From positions 3,959 to 67,958 of the forward strand of contig OENT01000073.1 of the NCBI GenBank assembly GCA_900239685.1: DNA of 64,000 bases. Reading direction: 5' to 3'. This DNA comes from Rotaria macrura (taxonomy: Eukaryota; Rotifera; Eurotatoria; Philodinida; Philodinidae). This document shows, one piece after another, positions 24,829 through 37,975 of this stretch (its first letter is position 1; each line of letters starts with the position of its first letter). A program made the translations under genes and the position numbers. The notes beneath the pieces were generated by a model. That model was not told the DNA's origin, searched no databases, and was given only the letters and a program-made list of their open reading frames with translations.

Positions 24829-27811
24829 ATGTCGAACCAAGATTTTAATACACGTTTATTCAAGTAAGCTATTTGAATCAGTAGAAAACACATCACAACA
24901 AAATGGAATGAAAATAAATTTTTATTACATAGATATTTTAACGATAATCAAAAAGAGTACATTCAACGCTTGAGTGATGCCGTTAGTATTCCATCTGTAT
25001 CGGCATGGCCTGATCATCGACCAGAAGTCTTTCGTATGGTTGAATGGACAAAATCTATGATGGAAAACCTTGGTATTAAAGTTAAATTAGCGGATATTGG
25101 TGAACAAAAACTTGCTGATGGAACAAAACTGAAACTACCTAATGTTATTCTTGGCACCTATGGAGATGATAAAACTAAAAAAACCATTGTCATATACGGT
25201 CATTTGGATGTGCAACCGGCTAATATTTCAGATGGTTGGGATTCAGAACCTTTCGTACTAACAGAAAGAAATGGAAAATTATACGGTCGTGGTTCAACTG
25301 ATGATAAAGGTCCAGTTATTAGTTGGCTTAATGTTATTGAAGCTTATCAAAAGCTTAATGAACCATTTCCAGTTAATCTGAAATTCGTTCTTGAAAGTAT
25401 GGAAGAATATGGTAGTGATGGCCTTGAAGATTTACTTAAATCATTAAAAAATACTTTTCTTTCGGGTGTTGATTATGTTGTTATTTCGGATAGTTATTGG
25501 CTAGGTAAAGAAAAACCTTGTCTACAATATGGCCTTCGGTATTGAAGAATAATTTCTAAATTGAATCTATTTTATTTCGTTGTCATTTAGAGGAATTTGC
25601 TATTTTTTTATTGATGTTGAATGTTCAACGAAAGACTTACATTCAGGCGTCTTTGGTGGTACAATGTAAGTTGTTTTATGTGTGTGATATCAGTTATCAA
25701 TAGGGTTCTATTGGAGAAATAAAAATGAGGCAAGCTTTTGTTTTCTTAAATTTTAAAGATCGGTGAAGTCTACTGAATTTTCATTATGATAGAATCAGAA
25801 AGATGTTACAAACGTGTACTTCAATAACATTGTAGTTCCCAAAAGGCATCTATTACTATCGAGTAAAATATCTTATGTCTATTTTTGTTTTACAAAAGGA
25901 TACATTGATAAAAGAACTGTTGAATTTACCTCTGTCTCTTGAGTACATCTTAGATTCAAAAGTAATTCTTGACAAGACTAGAATGACTCTAACAAATTCA
26001 AAGAATCAAACTGTTAAGTTCTGATCTAAAATTTTATTTCTATGTGACTTTCACCGTTGTTAGAATGTTTGCTGTGAGAAACAAATCAAGCTATGAAATA
26101 GTTTTTGACAAAAATATATATGAAAAAAAGAAAATAAATTCATTTAAAATAGAATCATGTAGCCAGCTGCATGTCTTCTAGCGATCGATCGAATATTGAA
26201 TCCAGTGATGATAAGAGTTTGTTTTAAAAGAATGTTTACATTTAGCGACTAATCTGATGAATGAGACGAGAAATGCCATTGTAATTAGGACACCAATGGA
26301 CTTCATTTAACAATTTCTACAAGTTGCATAGGTTAGAGACGAAAATAATTTAATCATAATTCTGACCTATACAGTTGACCGATCAAGTACGCTGACTGTT
26401 GTAATGACACTTTCTCTCAGAGTAAGACAGTACGAGGGGAAAAAGAGAAGTGCTATGGTAATTCGAATTTAAGATATGTGTTGATGATGATGATGATGAA
26501 ACTATTTCGAAAACTTTAACGACAATGCTTATTTTAGCATTTTCCAATTTAAGAATAAGAAAATACCATTGAAAAGATTTCTTATAGGAACTCTTTCTAA
26601 CGATATCTTTTTCATGTGACTATTGTACTTTCACAAATAATGCCATAAGTGTTTTTTAACGATCGGTAAATTCATTGATTTTTAGTTTACGTTACTTTAC
26701 TTTACTTTCAAAGAGATCTATTCGTAGACCAAATATAACATCGAATGATGTGTATAATCATTTAGAATCCTTGTTTAATACGAATAAGTTAAAGTCAAAG
26801 TAAATGATTTTCTTATCTTGTACACTGTAACATTTCTTGTTTTTATTTTTTGGAATTTTACAGAAGTATACGTTGATATTATATTTTAGTCACGAAGCAA
26901 TGACTGATTTAATTGGTGTGATGAGCTCATTAGTTGACAGTCAAGGACATATTTTGATCGATGGTATTTATGATGATGTAGCACCTCTAACGGCAGAAGA
27001 AGAGAAACTTTATACTCAAATAACATTCGACGTGGTTCGTTTGACATTATAATTTCTTGAATGAACTGTTTCTCTCTATTGTTGTTTTTTGCTTTGCTTT
27101 GTTAAGAGTACATATTGTAGTGAGGCAGGCGTTCGACGAACTATTCAAACTGAAAAAGAAAAAATTTTAATGCATCGTTGGAGATATCCATCGTTGTCTT
27201 TACATGGTATTCAAGGTATGACAAAGTCTAATTACATTTTAATCATATTTCTAATCGAATATTTTCATCTAGGTGCATTCGATGGTGTTGGTTGTAAAAC
27301 TGTTATACCACGACATGTTATCGGCAAATTTTCTATACGTATCGTTCCTGATATGAAAATTGCAAAAGTTGAACAATTAGTTAATGATCATGTTAAACAA
27401 ATTATGAAAAAACGAAATTCTCCAAATAAAGTTACAATTAAATTAGAACATGGTGGTGATTATTGGATTGCTGATCCTAATAATCCTCAATATATTGCAG
27501 CACGTAAGGCAACAGTCGCCGTACATGGTATTGAACCTGATTTAACACGTGAAGGTGGTTCAATTCCGATAACATGTAAATTTCATTTTTTTTCATCATG
27601 AAACAACAAAACAAATAACTAGAAAATATCATGCTTGATTTATTTTTTTTTAGTAACATTCCAAGAGCAAACAGGTAAAAGTGTTTTATTATTACCGGTC
27701 GGTGCAAGTGATGATGGTGCCCATTCACAAAATGAAAAATTCGATATAAGTAATTATATGAATGGAATGAAATTGATGAGTGTCTATTTTCAAGAAGTGG
27801 CTAAATTATAA
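24829..27811 (+). CDS. CNDP2: cytosolic non-specific dipeptidase (CNDP2, M20 family), 475 aa
   Basis: Zinc/manganese metallopeptidase that cleaves dipeptides such as Cys-Gly in the cytosol. Seven exons: 24829-24863, 24933-25538, 25591-25665, 26890-27031, 27107-27215, 27273-27575 and 27654-27811 (1428 nt). The 475-residue length equals human CNDP2. M20 metal and catalytic motifs are intact: [67 protein letters not shown] and [16 protein letters not shown] [12 protein letters not shown]. The ATG at 24829 gives [14 protein letters not shown], matching the family N-terminus. Intron 3 is 1.2 kb; the others are short. An AATAAA lies at 27904-27909, about 95 nt after the stop. Confidence 0.96.
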
Positions 27812-28450
27812 ATTAATCTCACTATATTTATTTTCAATGCCAAAAAGAAACAAACTCCGCTAACCATTTATGATTATTTCTTTTACTTTTCTTATCATTA
27901 TTCAATAAATATCTAAATTAATCATATGTACACTGAGTATGTTTTGCTATAAACTAAAAGAATTTCTATTTTTACTATGCAAAAATACAAAAACGATTTC
28001 CTTAAATAACAACAATGGAAGTGCTGCGTGAAAAATGCAATGCAAACTGCTTATTCAACTGAAAACCTTCTACTTCTTTTCATATCCGTATTCGATGATG
28101 TTTTTTTCCTTTGCAATCATGAGATACAATCAAGCAGAAGATCTAGTTTTTCATTGATTAGAATATGAGAAAATAATCGAGTCATTTCATTTAACTGTCA
28201 TAAGAAAAACATGTAAGATATTTTCTTCATTCGAATGATTCAATGCCATCATCGACACATCGTTCGTCAAGTGTTCCACTATCTTGTAAGCATGATTTCA
28301 ACTAACGATATTCTATCACTTGAATTCATCTAATTCAATTTAGCTACATTGTTTCTAAAAGAAATATTTAAAGTAAAATCATTGTTAATGGTTTATGTTC
28401 AAAGCAATAAAAATCAATTGTCTTCAGATTTTATGGTCCTAGAAAATCAG
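27812..28450. other. CNDP2 3' flank
   Basis: Probable CNDP2 3' UTR and AT-rich spacer up to the hAT relic. Confidence 0.45.
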
Positions 28451-29094
28451 CAGTAGCAGCGCAAGGTCACCTGCTTTGTTTTAGGGGAAGCAATACAATT
28501 TTCTGAAATATGTAACATGAAAATAGGAGAAAAAATATCTTTTGTTCGAAAAAAAATTGATAATGACGGCATTCATATCAATTTCATAATCTCTTCCTAT
28601 ATTTATTAAAGCTAAAGAAGTTAATTGTTCTTGACCAATTGTATTTCTTAGATATATTTTGATTCTCTTTGAAAGATGAAAAGCTTCGTTCACAACCACA
28701 TACATTGATAGGTATTTTCCATTCAAATATTTAATAATTCATTCATTACTGGAAGGGATAAATGAAAGTTATGTTGAACAAAAAATGTTTTGTTGAAACT
28801 GATAAATCCCATTTTCATTTTTTCATCAATGGCTGTTTTTTTTTACAAATGCTGTTCCCCTCATAAATCATCTCATATAATCAGACAAGTTGCGTGTATG
28901 GTGATCTTCTTACTGTGACTACAAAGTCATGTTGAATATGTCCGTAGGATTGAATTTAAATTTATTTTATTTTCTGATACTCAGAAGATGTTAAATGTTA
29001 GGAAAAACAATACATTCTTATTGCTTCCTCTAACAAGTAGAGGACGCAATTCTAGCCTCTTGTAGTGCTAGAGCACCGCTACTGAAAAAACAAT
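28451..29094 (-). mobile_element. internally deleted, decayed hAT transposon
   Basis: The left end reads CAGTAGCAGCGC and the reverse complement of the right end reads CAGTAGCGGTGC. A second matched block, GGGGAAGCAATA on the left and AGAGGAAGCAATA in the inverted right end, lies just inside. CAG-starting termini of this type are typical of hAT elements. Possible 8-bp target copies (28443-28450 and 29095-29102) match at only about half the positions, so the insertion is old. At 644 bp it is far shorter than an autonomous hAT. The remaining coding piece is annotated separately. Confidence 0.75.
28541..28722 (-). pseudogene. hAT transposase C-terminal (dimerisation) fragment, frameshifted
   Basis: On the minus strand one frame reads WKIPINVCGCERSFSSF, the classic hAT CERSFS motif. 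The next frame continues with KIYLRNTIGQEQLTSLAL and then NIGRDYEIDMNAVI, the rest of the hAT C-terminal dimerisation region. The frame change sits between the Phe and the Lys/Arg block, so the copy cannot encode this region continuously. Nothing of the N-terminal zinc finger or the catalytic core was seen. Confidence 0.85.
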
Positions 29095-31221
29095 ATAGAA
29101 TAAAGAGCCATTCATAAATTGTTATGTCCCAAATTTTTTTCAAAAGAAATAAATGATAGATAAAATGCTAAGTGAGAATATTTCGAAGTCTTGTCTCGAA
29201 AAAATGATTCCCATACTACTCTTCAGTAAGGAATTTAATTATTTTGTCTTCGGTATATCTATTTCAGCCGAAATGTTGATTTTTAGTTTGTTTTAATCAA
29301 TCAAATATCAATGAATCTTAGCTTTCTTAAATTCAAACATCTTCATAGTAGATGATACATAAAGGAAGATTCATGTTCCATAAAGACCTTGTCACTATTC
29401 CTATATATTCAATATGATAAATGTTTGATTGGACCAGTGCTCTGTTCACTGAGCTATTGTATTACGATGATCAACATACAGTTTTAGTTCTGAATGATAT
29501 TTCAATTATCGGATGTATTTATCGTTGACATGTTTATTATGTGCATCGATATAGAAAACGATATTTCTAATCATCTAAATATAATCGTAAATCTTTTATC
29601 GAAGCTAAATACATACATGCAAGGAAAGAAAAAGGAGTATATGTAACTTTTTATACTACTACTAGATTTTTCAATATCTTTGACTTTCTATGATTAAATA
29701 TATCATTAAGAAATAAAATAGTATATTCGTCGTACTTGGATAATTTAATTGTGAGAGCTCTACTGGTCCTGGTCAACCACCCACATGAATAAATCCGATC
29801 AGCCGGCAAAGTCCGATTGAATTCCCGGGAGAGGGACGTATGAATGAATCCTATTCTATTCATTGGTTATGAATTAGTATCTCGTGATATTCCTATAGGT
29901 GAGTCAAAATTTCAAGCGAGATTTCGCAGTAGAATCTAATAATATTCAACACTGAAGATCCGAAAGTTATCCTTTCTTTCGGATTCTGTTGATTTTAGAA
30001 AAATCCTATAGTTTGGGACAGTTTGTCGATTGAAACATATACATTTATTCTGCTAGTTTATCTTAAGTCGACGAAAGTGAAAAATCTAGTATTGTATAAA
30101 AAAAAGAAGATGAATCTCTTCTCAATCATTTACCTTAGATGTTTAAAAATGAAATTAGGAAAGAAGAAAGTTTTAAATACAAAATGTTTTCTGAAGTATT
30201 AAATCTGTTTGTTACTGTCTCATAAAAATTTTCAAATACGAATGCATTTTTCAGAATCTACAGAAGATAACGATCTCATGAATTCTTTGTGACAATATCT
30301 CTGAAGCTGATTTGAGTAGATCAACGCGGTACAGTTAACTTTTTACATTCTACAACAACCAAGACGGCTTCGTTTTCTATAACAATCAAGAATCTTTCCT
30401 AGACTACATCTGGTGGTTACTAGTAGATTTCTTTAAAAACAACCACAATCGTATATGAATTTCTTGTCATTTTTTTTTCTCAAAGCAGACAACATCTGAC
30501 GTCTTGAAAAAGCTCATCTTGTCATTAGTATGACAGATGTCTAGCAAAAATAAATATTTATCAATTAAGCAATCCAATATATGATTTATCTTTGCTGTTT
30601 TTTTTCCCGGTACCAGAAAAATAAATTTGATCATTATGTACAGGAACATTGTTTCTATCATGTAAGATTATTGGAAAAATTGTGAAACTAGTACCGACAA
30701 TTCTATGAGAAACTGACGTCAGAACGTCCGATCAATGTTTTATCATTCATTTGCTAGTGACTTGCCGTTGAAACAATTGTTTTAAATCTTCCGTAAAATG
30801 ATTCATCGAATTCATTTATTGCTACCATGTCTTTTAGTGATTTAGACGATTCATGGCCACATTTCGTAATCATAATGTATTACGCCTTTGAATTTTTAAA
30901 AATTACATGTACTTTATAAATTTCCCTGAAAATTTTCGACGTTTCATGATATTCAACGAAATCGTTGGTAGTATTTATATTCTTGAATTTTTCTTTTTCT
31001 CGCTGACACTCATTATGTAATTGCAAGGCATTCGATCAACGAAGCTAAGTATAAATATCGGTTGAATAAGACTAAGTGAATTTTATTACTTTTCCAATTG
31101 TGAGGCTAATTGTAATTATTAGTGAAATCATATTTGATAGAACGTATACTATTTATTCATAAGAGACTATCGTCTCTGACGGAAACATGATGTCAGTCAA
31201 TCTAGTTCACGTATTATCTAC
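29095..31221. other. intergenic, no feature seen
   Basis: AT-rich 2.1 kb. A slightly GC-richer patch at about 29755-29840 has no recognisable structure. No RNA gene or coding exon was supported. Confidence 0.4.
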
Positions 31222-31873
31222 ATGGATTGTGCTTTGATCTTTTCAGTGGATCGTTTTCGGATAAGATCGATTCCATTTCGGTCACCTTTTCGAGGTCATC
31301 AATCAAAAGAAAAACAAATGAAACATAGTTCAGGTAAATGAGATTATTAATAAGTATACACACATCAGAATTTTCAAATTGAAATCTACTCTAGAACAAT
31401 CATGGATACAGAAAAGTCAAGTTCATCCACATAATAGCAAATCATCGGAATGTAACAGATCGTATCATGATGCATCATATTTATTTCATGCAAGTAAACA
31501 ATCAAATAGTGTCCCATCATCATTGTCAGCGTCAGAAAAAGATAAATGTATGTTTCAATATTTATTTCGTCGACTAAACAATTAACTATACTTTTCTTTT
31601 TCTCAAGTATATCCAAACAAATTTTTTAATACTCAACCAACGTCGAATGTTGCCAATGCCTGCGACTATAGGAACTTGTCTCTTATAAATCCATCTTATA
31701 CAAATCGATCAAAAACTTTAGAAAATACATCTCCACCGACTCCATGTATGATACGTTATCGACATACTTCTTTGACACCTACCATAGCCACACGTATTAT
31801 ACAACGTCCAAATTCTTTTTACAAGTCGATTAAGGAATCTGATGCTGATTGTATCGATGAGATTACTGTGTGA
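31222..31873 (+). CDS. unknown protein, about 176 aa
   Basis: Exons 31222-31333, 31395-31547 and 31608-31873 (531 nt) keep one frame to TGA. The ATG at 31222 follows an in-frame TGA at 31177. An alternative is that the exon starts after the CTTTTCAG at 31246, with the start further upstream. The N-terminus is Arg-rich (DRFRIRSIPFRSPFRG), the middle Ser/His-rich and the C-terminal part has ENTSPPTPCMIRYRHTS and TRIIQRPNSFYKSIKES. Both a TP-rich and an RxxS-rich segment could be phosphorylated, but no domain is recognised. No signal peptide or membrane segment. Confidence 0.55.
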
Positions 31874-32848
31874 TGAGTGTTTAATGCATATTTGAAGTCT
31901 AAGAGAAAAAACAATCGTTTTCATATGTATATATAAATATATATTCAGACTTAGTTCTTCATACATCTTAGCTTCGAATTGTATTAATAAATAGATTTAG
32001 CAGCTGTTCTAGTTGACAATTACTGTATTTATCATGTAACTCAACGAAATAAAAGCCAAGGATCATCCTACGTAAAGCCTTTGACACAGGGAGCAAGAAA
32101 TTGCTCCCTATCCATCGATCAGAAAAGTGATGTTTTTAAAATTTGAGTGTCTATAATGAAACCTAAGACCATCGCGAATACTCCATCGATTCCGTCATCA
32201 TAAAGATATGTTTGTATCGCGTTAGAGAAACCTTGAGAAACCACCAATTATTTTCTGAAGTTTACCTCAAAACGCATTCTCATGTTTATAATGTCTAAAA
32301 GTTTCAGTGAATATTCGCATCAAAAGACTTTTAGACTATTCTTCTAGAAGTCAAGGTATCTTTTTATTCAACAAAAATCTTAGAACATATTTCTTATCTT
32401 CAGAGGATCTAAAAAATTTTTCGAAGTAGACAAAAAAAAATCCGTACTCATTATATTCATCTTGAGAATAAGAATTGCATTGATGTTTGATTTCACTGTG
32501 AATTAATTCCAACTATACATACTATTCAACTCTCAACAAAAGCAATCGATCAAAGTAAGTTTGATAAAAAAAAAGAAATTTTTTCTTTTTTTTTTGTGGT
32601 TCAGCTTCTTACTCATCGAAAAGGTTAAATGTTGCTAGAGGTTGATATTATTCTTTACAAGACAAAATGTCATGTCCTACGATCTGTGTGGCATTGCACT
32701 TCAATACTACGCTATAACCTTTGATTGTATTTTTCTTAGAAAACTTATTATTAATGATAGATTCTCTTTGTTTTTTTCTTGTACAGATTAGTACATGTTT
32801 TCGTCGCATTCTACACATGTCAGCGAAGAAAAATAAACTCGTTTACTA
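31874..32848. other. intergenic with a perfect short hairpin
   Basis: 3' flank of the preceding gene. Apart from the hairpin at 32088-32109 no feature is seen. Confidence 0.4.
32088..32109. other. perfect 9-bp stem with GAAA loop
   Basis: AGGGAGCAA, GAAA, TTGCTCCCT: a perfect inverted repeat with a GNRA-type tetraloop, about 215 nt after the stop of the upstream gene. It is GC-richer than its surroundings. It may be an RNA structure in a 3' UTR. It does not match the histone mRNA stem-loop. Confidence 0.5.
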
Positions 32849-33100
32849 ATGATGTATCGGGCAAACATGTATAGTCCACGAAGTTTGTTGACAGAACAAG
32901 AAAAGCCATATGACTTTTATAAAGAGCATGATAGAAGCGATTCCGATTATAATGATGTTCCAATGGCGTCATTCGACTGTAGTTCCAGCAATGATTTGAA
33001 GCGATTTTGTTTCATGAAAAGAATTCACCACATAAATGACTCGTTATTTTCATTAAAAAATAAAGAAATCAATAATACAGTAGACGTTATGCTTCGATGA
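32849..33100 (+). CDS. possible small protein, 83 aa
   Basis: Single uninterrupted frame from a double ATG to TGA. The product is polar with acidic, Ser/Asp-rich (EHDRSDSDYNDVPMAS) and basic (KRFCFMKRIHH) stretches and has no signal peptide. No homologue is recognised. Its composition resembles coding sequence more than the flanks, but a chance frame is possible. Confidence 0.3.
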   Translation: MMYRANMYSPRSLLTEQEKPYDFYKEHDRSDSDYNDVPMASFDCSSSNDLKRFCFMKRIHHINDSLFSLKNKEINNTVDVMLR

Positions 33101-34046
33101 AGAATCTGAAAGAGCGATGCTTTTGTTTTTTTTTTTCGTACCATGGTTTGCTCTCGTCTTCATTCAGATGGGAAGAAAAAGAGTATTGTATTTATAGATC
33201 TAAGCAGTTCTTTATTACACAATAGGCTTTCTAAATTCTTCATTATTTAAAGAAAACAAAAGGAACGTAGTCTTGTGACAGTAAAATTGTCAATGTTTTC
33301 TAAAAATTGACGAAGAAAAAAACCAACGCCACGTTGCATGTGACATATTCATTTTATTTCACTATTAGCCGGCCACAATTGAAAGGCAAACACATCGAGA
33401 TTAAATACTCATTTAAAGAGCCATACTACAAAGGATTAAACTCGTATTGACTTTTACTTATCTAAAAACCAGCTCAGATATTCACATTTGTCAATAAAAA
33501 TTTCTTCTCGTAGTATTATTATATTTTATTTCCATTGCTTCGAATCTATCTGATTTAGTTTTACAGATCGTCTACAATTCATATTGTAAGAAAACATTAT
33601 ACGTAGCGATATAAAATTATGATTCGTTGCTCAATATGAATCAGGTTCTTATTTCACACTTCAATGATCACCAGTAGGATTGTTTGCTGTCGATTATGCA
33701 AAATAAGTATACAGGCAATTTTTCACTCGCATCATTAAACATATCGAAAGAAAAAAATCATTCAAGAACAAATACAATACGAACACAACATAAATTTATA
33801 CCCTAGTGCGATTCTAATCAATATTATCGAATCATTAGCTAAGTATTAAATATATTTTTAAATATACATGTCAGAACTTCTTATCGAAAATCTTTTATTT
33901 GTCGTGTCGATAATGAAAAAGACAAGCGAATAAGTTTCATTGCCTAGCTTGTATGTTGTAATGAATTGTTTTTCTCTATAATTATTAATCATCAACGTTC
34001 ACATATTCATCGAGTAATTTGTGTTAGCTACAAAAAATTCTCAACG
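33101..34046. other. 5' flank of the TPR gene
   Basis: AT-rich, no gene recognised. The reading frame of the next gene is open for about 80 nt upstream of its ATG. Confidence 0.4.
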
Positions 34047-36111
34047 ATGGGTTTATGCCATAGTTTAAAAAGTGAAATACAAATCGATCGAAAAGCAAAT
34101 CTTGATATTTATACTGTGATTTGGCTTGATAATAAAATTAAAAATACTGAAAAAATGATTATTATTCGAAAACAACTTCGTAAAATAGTAAATTACATAG
34201 AAATATTTGCCAATGAAGTTGATTGTGAAGAGTATATTAAACAAATGTCTCAAGATGAACTTATTATATTTATAATTGCTGATCATATAGGAAAAAACAT
34301 TATTCCAAATATTCATTATTTACAACAGATATTCTCAATATATATTTATTCTCCAAATAACAGTATTGATCGACAATGGACTGATCAATTTACTAAAGTA
34401 TAAATTCATATGAATAATGTGCTAGAAAATATTAGCGAATAAAAAGAATTCATAATTTTAGATAAAATCTATTTGTATGAATTATGATGAACTTATAAAA
34501 CAAATTGAATACGATCAAATCAAATGTAAAGATATCAACGATAGAATTCTTTTCGATATTTTTCATATTGATAATGTAAATAATTCAAATGATAAATTTG
34601 TTTATTCACAAATCTTAATTGATATTTTACGTCAAGTGGATGTTATGCCTAATGAAATCAACGATTTTATAACGTTGTGTAGAAATCAATATCAAGCAAA
34701 TAAATATTATTTGAATATTCTTCGTGAGTTTCAACAAAATTATACATCTACCTATTCCATATGGTGGTTGACAAGAGATACATTCATTTCTCATCTATTA
34801 AATAAAGCTTTACGAACACATAATATTGATTTACTCTTTCTACTGAGATTTTTTATTCATGATATTGAACAACAATTAAAACAATCTCATTGTTTAACAT
34901 CAATTGAAGTCTTTAAATATCAACTGATGCCAATGAAAGATTTAGATTTATTGAAAAATTCAATTGGACATTTTGTATCAGTAAATAATTTTCTTTTGAC
35001 AAAATTCAATCGTGATTTAACATATTCATATTCTGCACTATCATCAAATACTAATGATTTACAATCTGTATTATTCAAAATCGAAGCAAATCCTAATCTG
35101 AATGAAATAAAACCATTCGCCAATATAATATCACAAAATTACTTTTATCATAATCAAGATGAAGTTCTATTCATGCTAGGATCTATATTTCAAATTGAAA
35201 ATATTCATCAAGATGAAAATAATCTATGGATAATCGAATTAGTCCTATCAACTCGAACAAATACACATTTACAATCTATATTTCAAATTTATAAAAATGA
35301 TGATGTTGATGATAATAATACGAATATATTATCTCTCGGTTGTATATTACAAAAAATGAATAAATTGGATGAAGCTAAACAATACTTTTGTTGTTTATAT
35401 AAAATATTACCTGAAGAAAATGAAGTTACTAGTTATTGTCTATTGAATATAAGTTATATAGACTTTATGAGAACGGATTATGATTCAAGTCTTGAATGGC
35501 TTTTAAAATTACTCAAAGTATCACTTCGAACATTAATATCGAACGATATATTTTTCGGAAGTATTTATTATATGATGGCTCATGTATATGATGTTAAAAA
35601 TGATTCTAAATTAGCATTGGAAAACTATAATAAGGCAATCATTATATGGAAACAATCGATCAATGATTATTATCTAAATATCATTGAATGTATGAATAAT
35701 ATTGGTACTATTTATATACAGGAAAAAAAATTTTCAAAAGCTTTAGAATATTTTAAGAAAACATTAACTATTTTAGAACAATATGTTTCTTGTGATGATT
35801 CTAATATAAACAAATCATATTGCAATATAGCTAATGCATATAAACAACTTGGACAGTATGATTTAGCTTTAGATCATTATAATTTATCACTTCAAATTGT
35901 AAGAACATCTTATTCAATGGATCATCCAAATATTGCTAAAGCATTTAGTAATATTGGTATTGTACATGCTTTGAAAGGTGATTTTCACAAAGCATTGTTA
36001 TATTACGAAAAAGCAACTGAAATTTATCGACAAAGATTACCTCAAACACATGTAAATAATATTAAAACCGATCAACTTATTCAACATTTTTCATCAGCAA
36101 CAACTCAATAG
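34047..36111 (+). CDS. bdelloid-type ART-like / TPR protein, 666 aa, probable pseudoenzyme
   Basis: Two exons, 34047-34397 and 34462-36111, separated by a 64-nt intron (2001 nt). Residues 1-117 match the N-terminal module of a bdelloid family (NLDIYTVIWLD, DCEEYI, then IPNIHYLQQIFSIYIYS). Residues about 160-375 align with the ADP-ribosyltransferase-like part of that family (FVYSQILIDIL, YSIWWLTRDTF, LLNKALRTH, SVNNFL, DEVLFML, LWIIELVLS). Residues about 430-650 are kinesin-light-chain-like TPRs (ALEYFKKTL, YDLALDHYNLSLQI, DFHKALLYYEKATEIY). The ART signature residues look altered: Lys instead of the Arg of the R-x-G-Q motif (VFKYQ), the STS motif is LTK, and the first acid of E-x-E is Gln (QDE). 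The start MGLCHS fits an N-myristoylation signal with a neighbouring Cys. Function is probably scaffold-like; this is inference. Confidence 0.85.
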
Positions 36112-37975
36112 AAAATATCACTTAGAATAATCGAATCTAAATGATATACAATGTAAATATGCTCGTAAATTATAAACAAAACTTGCATTGATTAGTAGTA
36201 TTATCTTTTTCTGTACAAATTATTATGTATTGATAGACGAGTAATTCAATTGTACAAAAATATTTTATGCCTGTATGAGAAAAGCAGAAAAAATGACGTA
36301 TCATTTCAAATCATCAATGATAACTTATAAGTGAAACATTATTTTAAAAACTTAGCGTGCTTGTCATGAAAGAGACTGTGTATCAAACATCAATAAATTT
36401 TCTGACATGACTTCTTACTTATTAACATGTAATTTCATGTACGACACGAGCTCTTTGCGTGTCTTATCTTGTCAAATAAGTTTGATGTACAATAATAGGT
36501 GGAAATGCCGAAATTCTTCTTTCATACTCATACACATCTAGCAACATTCTCATCAATAATATAGTTCGTACGAAAATTTACTGTTCATCTATTTAATTAT
36601 TCTAATGATAGAAAAGTAAAACATCTTCCATGTCGTTGAATTAATACATAATAGTTAATCTACACTCTGCAAAAACGTTGAACCAGTTCTATGATTATGG
36701 TGAGAGATTTCATATTGTGTATTATTCATTAGATTGGTTAGTTTAATTGAACTTTAGTGAGTATCAGCAATGATAGTTACAAATACATACAAAGCAATAG
36801 AATAATAAGAAACGTAATGCATACGTATAAGCATATAAAATCAGTGTTGACGATTTGTTTTGTTTTGCATAGGTCTTTCTATTGAATCTGCTTATTTTCT
36901 TTCATCTCATGATCAAGACTTCGAAAAAGAAATGCATTGAAAAATGACCAATGAATTTTATATGACATTACTAAATTCTTCGAATAGACATTTGTTTTTC
37001 AATACTTTCCAACGTACACAGAAAGAAACTATCATTCATAGCATGTCTTTCCATGATAATGTTCGAACAGTCACCATTAAATCCAAAATGTATCTTACTC
37101 AGAATATTGATACTCAATGAGATTTATAAAAACAAAAGTTGACTTTAATCTATGTTGACACAAATATATCTATAATGTTAAGAAATTCATCGTTCATCGA
37201 TTTTGACAACTTATGTGACAATGTCATTTAAACTCAAACGTTTGATTTTGAAACTTCTTTACTCAGAATCTTCAAAGTAACAATGATATAATTAATTACT
37301 GATGAATGACTAATTTAATAGAAATAAATAGTAAACAACATCATTGAATTGATCATCGTAATTGATTGATTTCATTGAACTAGAAATTATAATTTTTGAT
37401 GTTATTGGATGATTTCAGCTACAATAGTAGAATTCAAGTTTTTCGTACAACCTATGATGACATTTGTCTATTGATCTTCTGAACAATTAGTTGTTATCAT
37501 TAATTGAGTTTTTTTAAATTTTTTTTCCGCAGTTCTGGTTTATCAATAATAGCTACGTACAGAGGTTTGTTTGCATTTGTTCGACATATAGAATTGTTTG
37601 TCATTAAAAACAATCAATATAAAGAAAGCATGACATATGGAAATTTTCTACATGATATATAATACGATCTATATCAACACATCGGTCACAATCGTGTGAA
37701 AAGTTTTCTTACACAATATGAATACAGATTGTAATTTTTTGTGTCAAACAACACTTGAAGTTGTATAGTTATATTTAGACGACATAGGGGAAAAAACTGA
37801 TTACCCAAATACTTCGTTGGAAATGCCCTCATCCATTTTCTTTCAATTAAACTGATCCTCGTCGTCGATTGATTATTTTAGAATTATATGTATATATTCT
37901 GTTTGAATAGTTCGAAAATAGATTTGTTTTGTTTTTTGCCCGGTGGGTACAAAAACAAAATTCTTGTCTAAATAT
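36112..37975. other. intergenic, no feature seen
   Basis: AT-rich 1.9 kb with no coding exon, RNA gene or transposon end recognised. Confidence 0.45.

Noticed and set aside
29740..29850. GC-richer patch considered as a tRNA or small RNA gene
   Set aside because: No cloverleaf, A/B boxes or snoRNA motifs could be made out. No tRNA, rRNA or CRISPR array was seen anywhere in the window.
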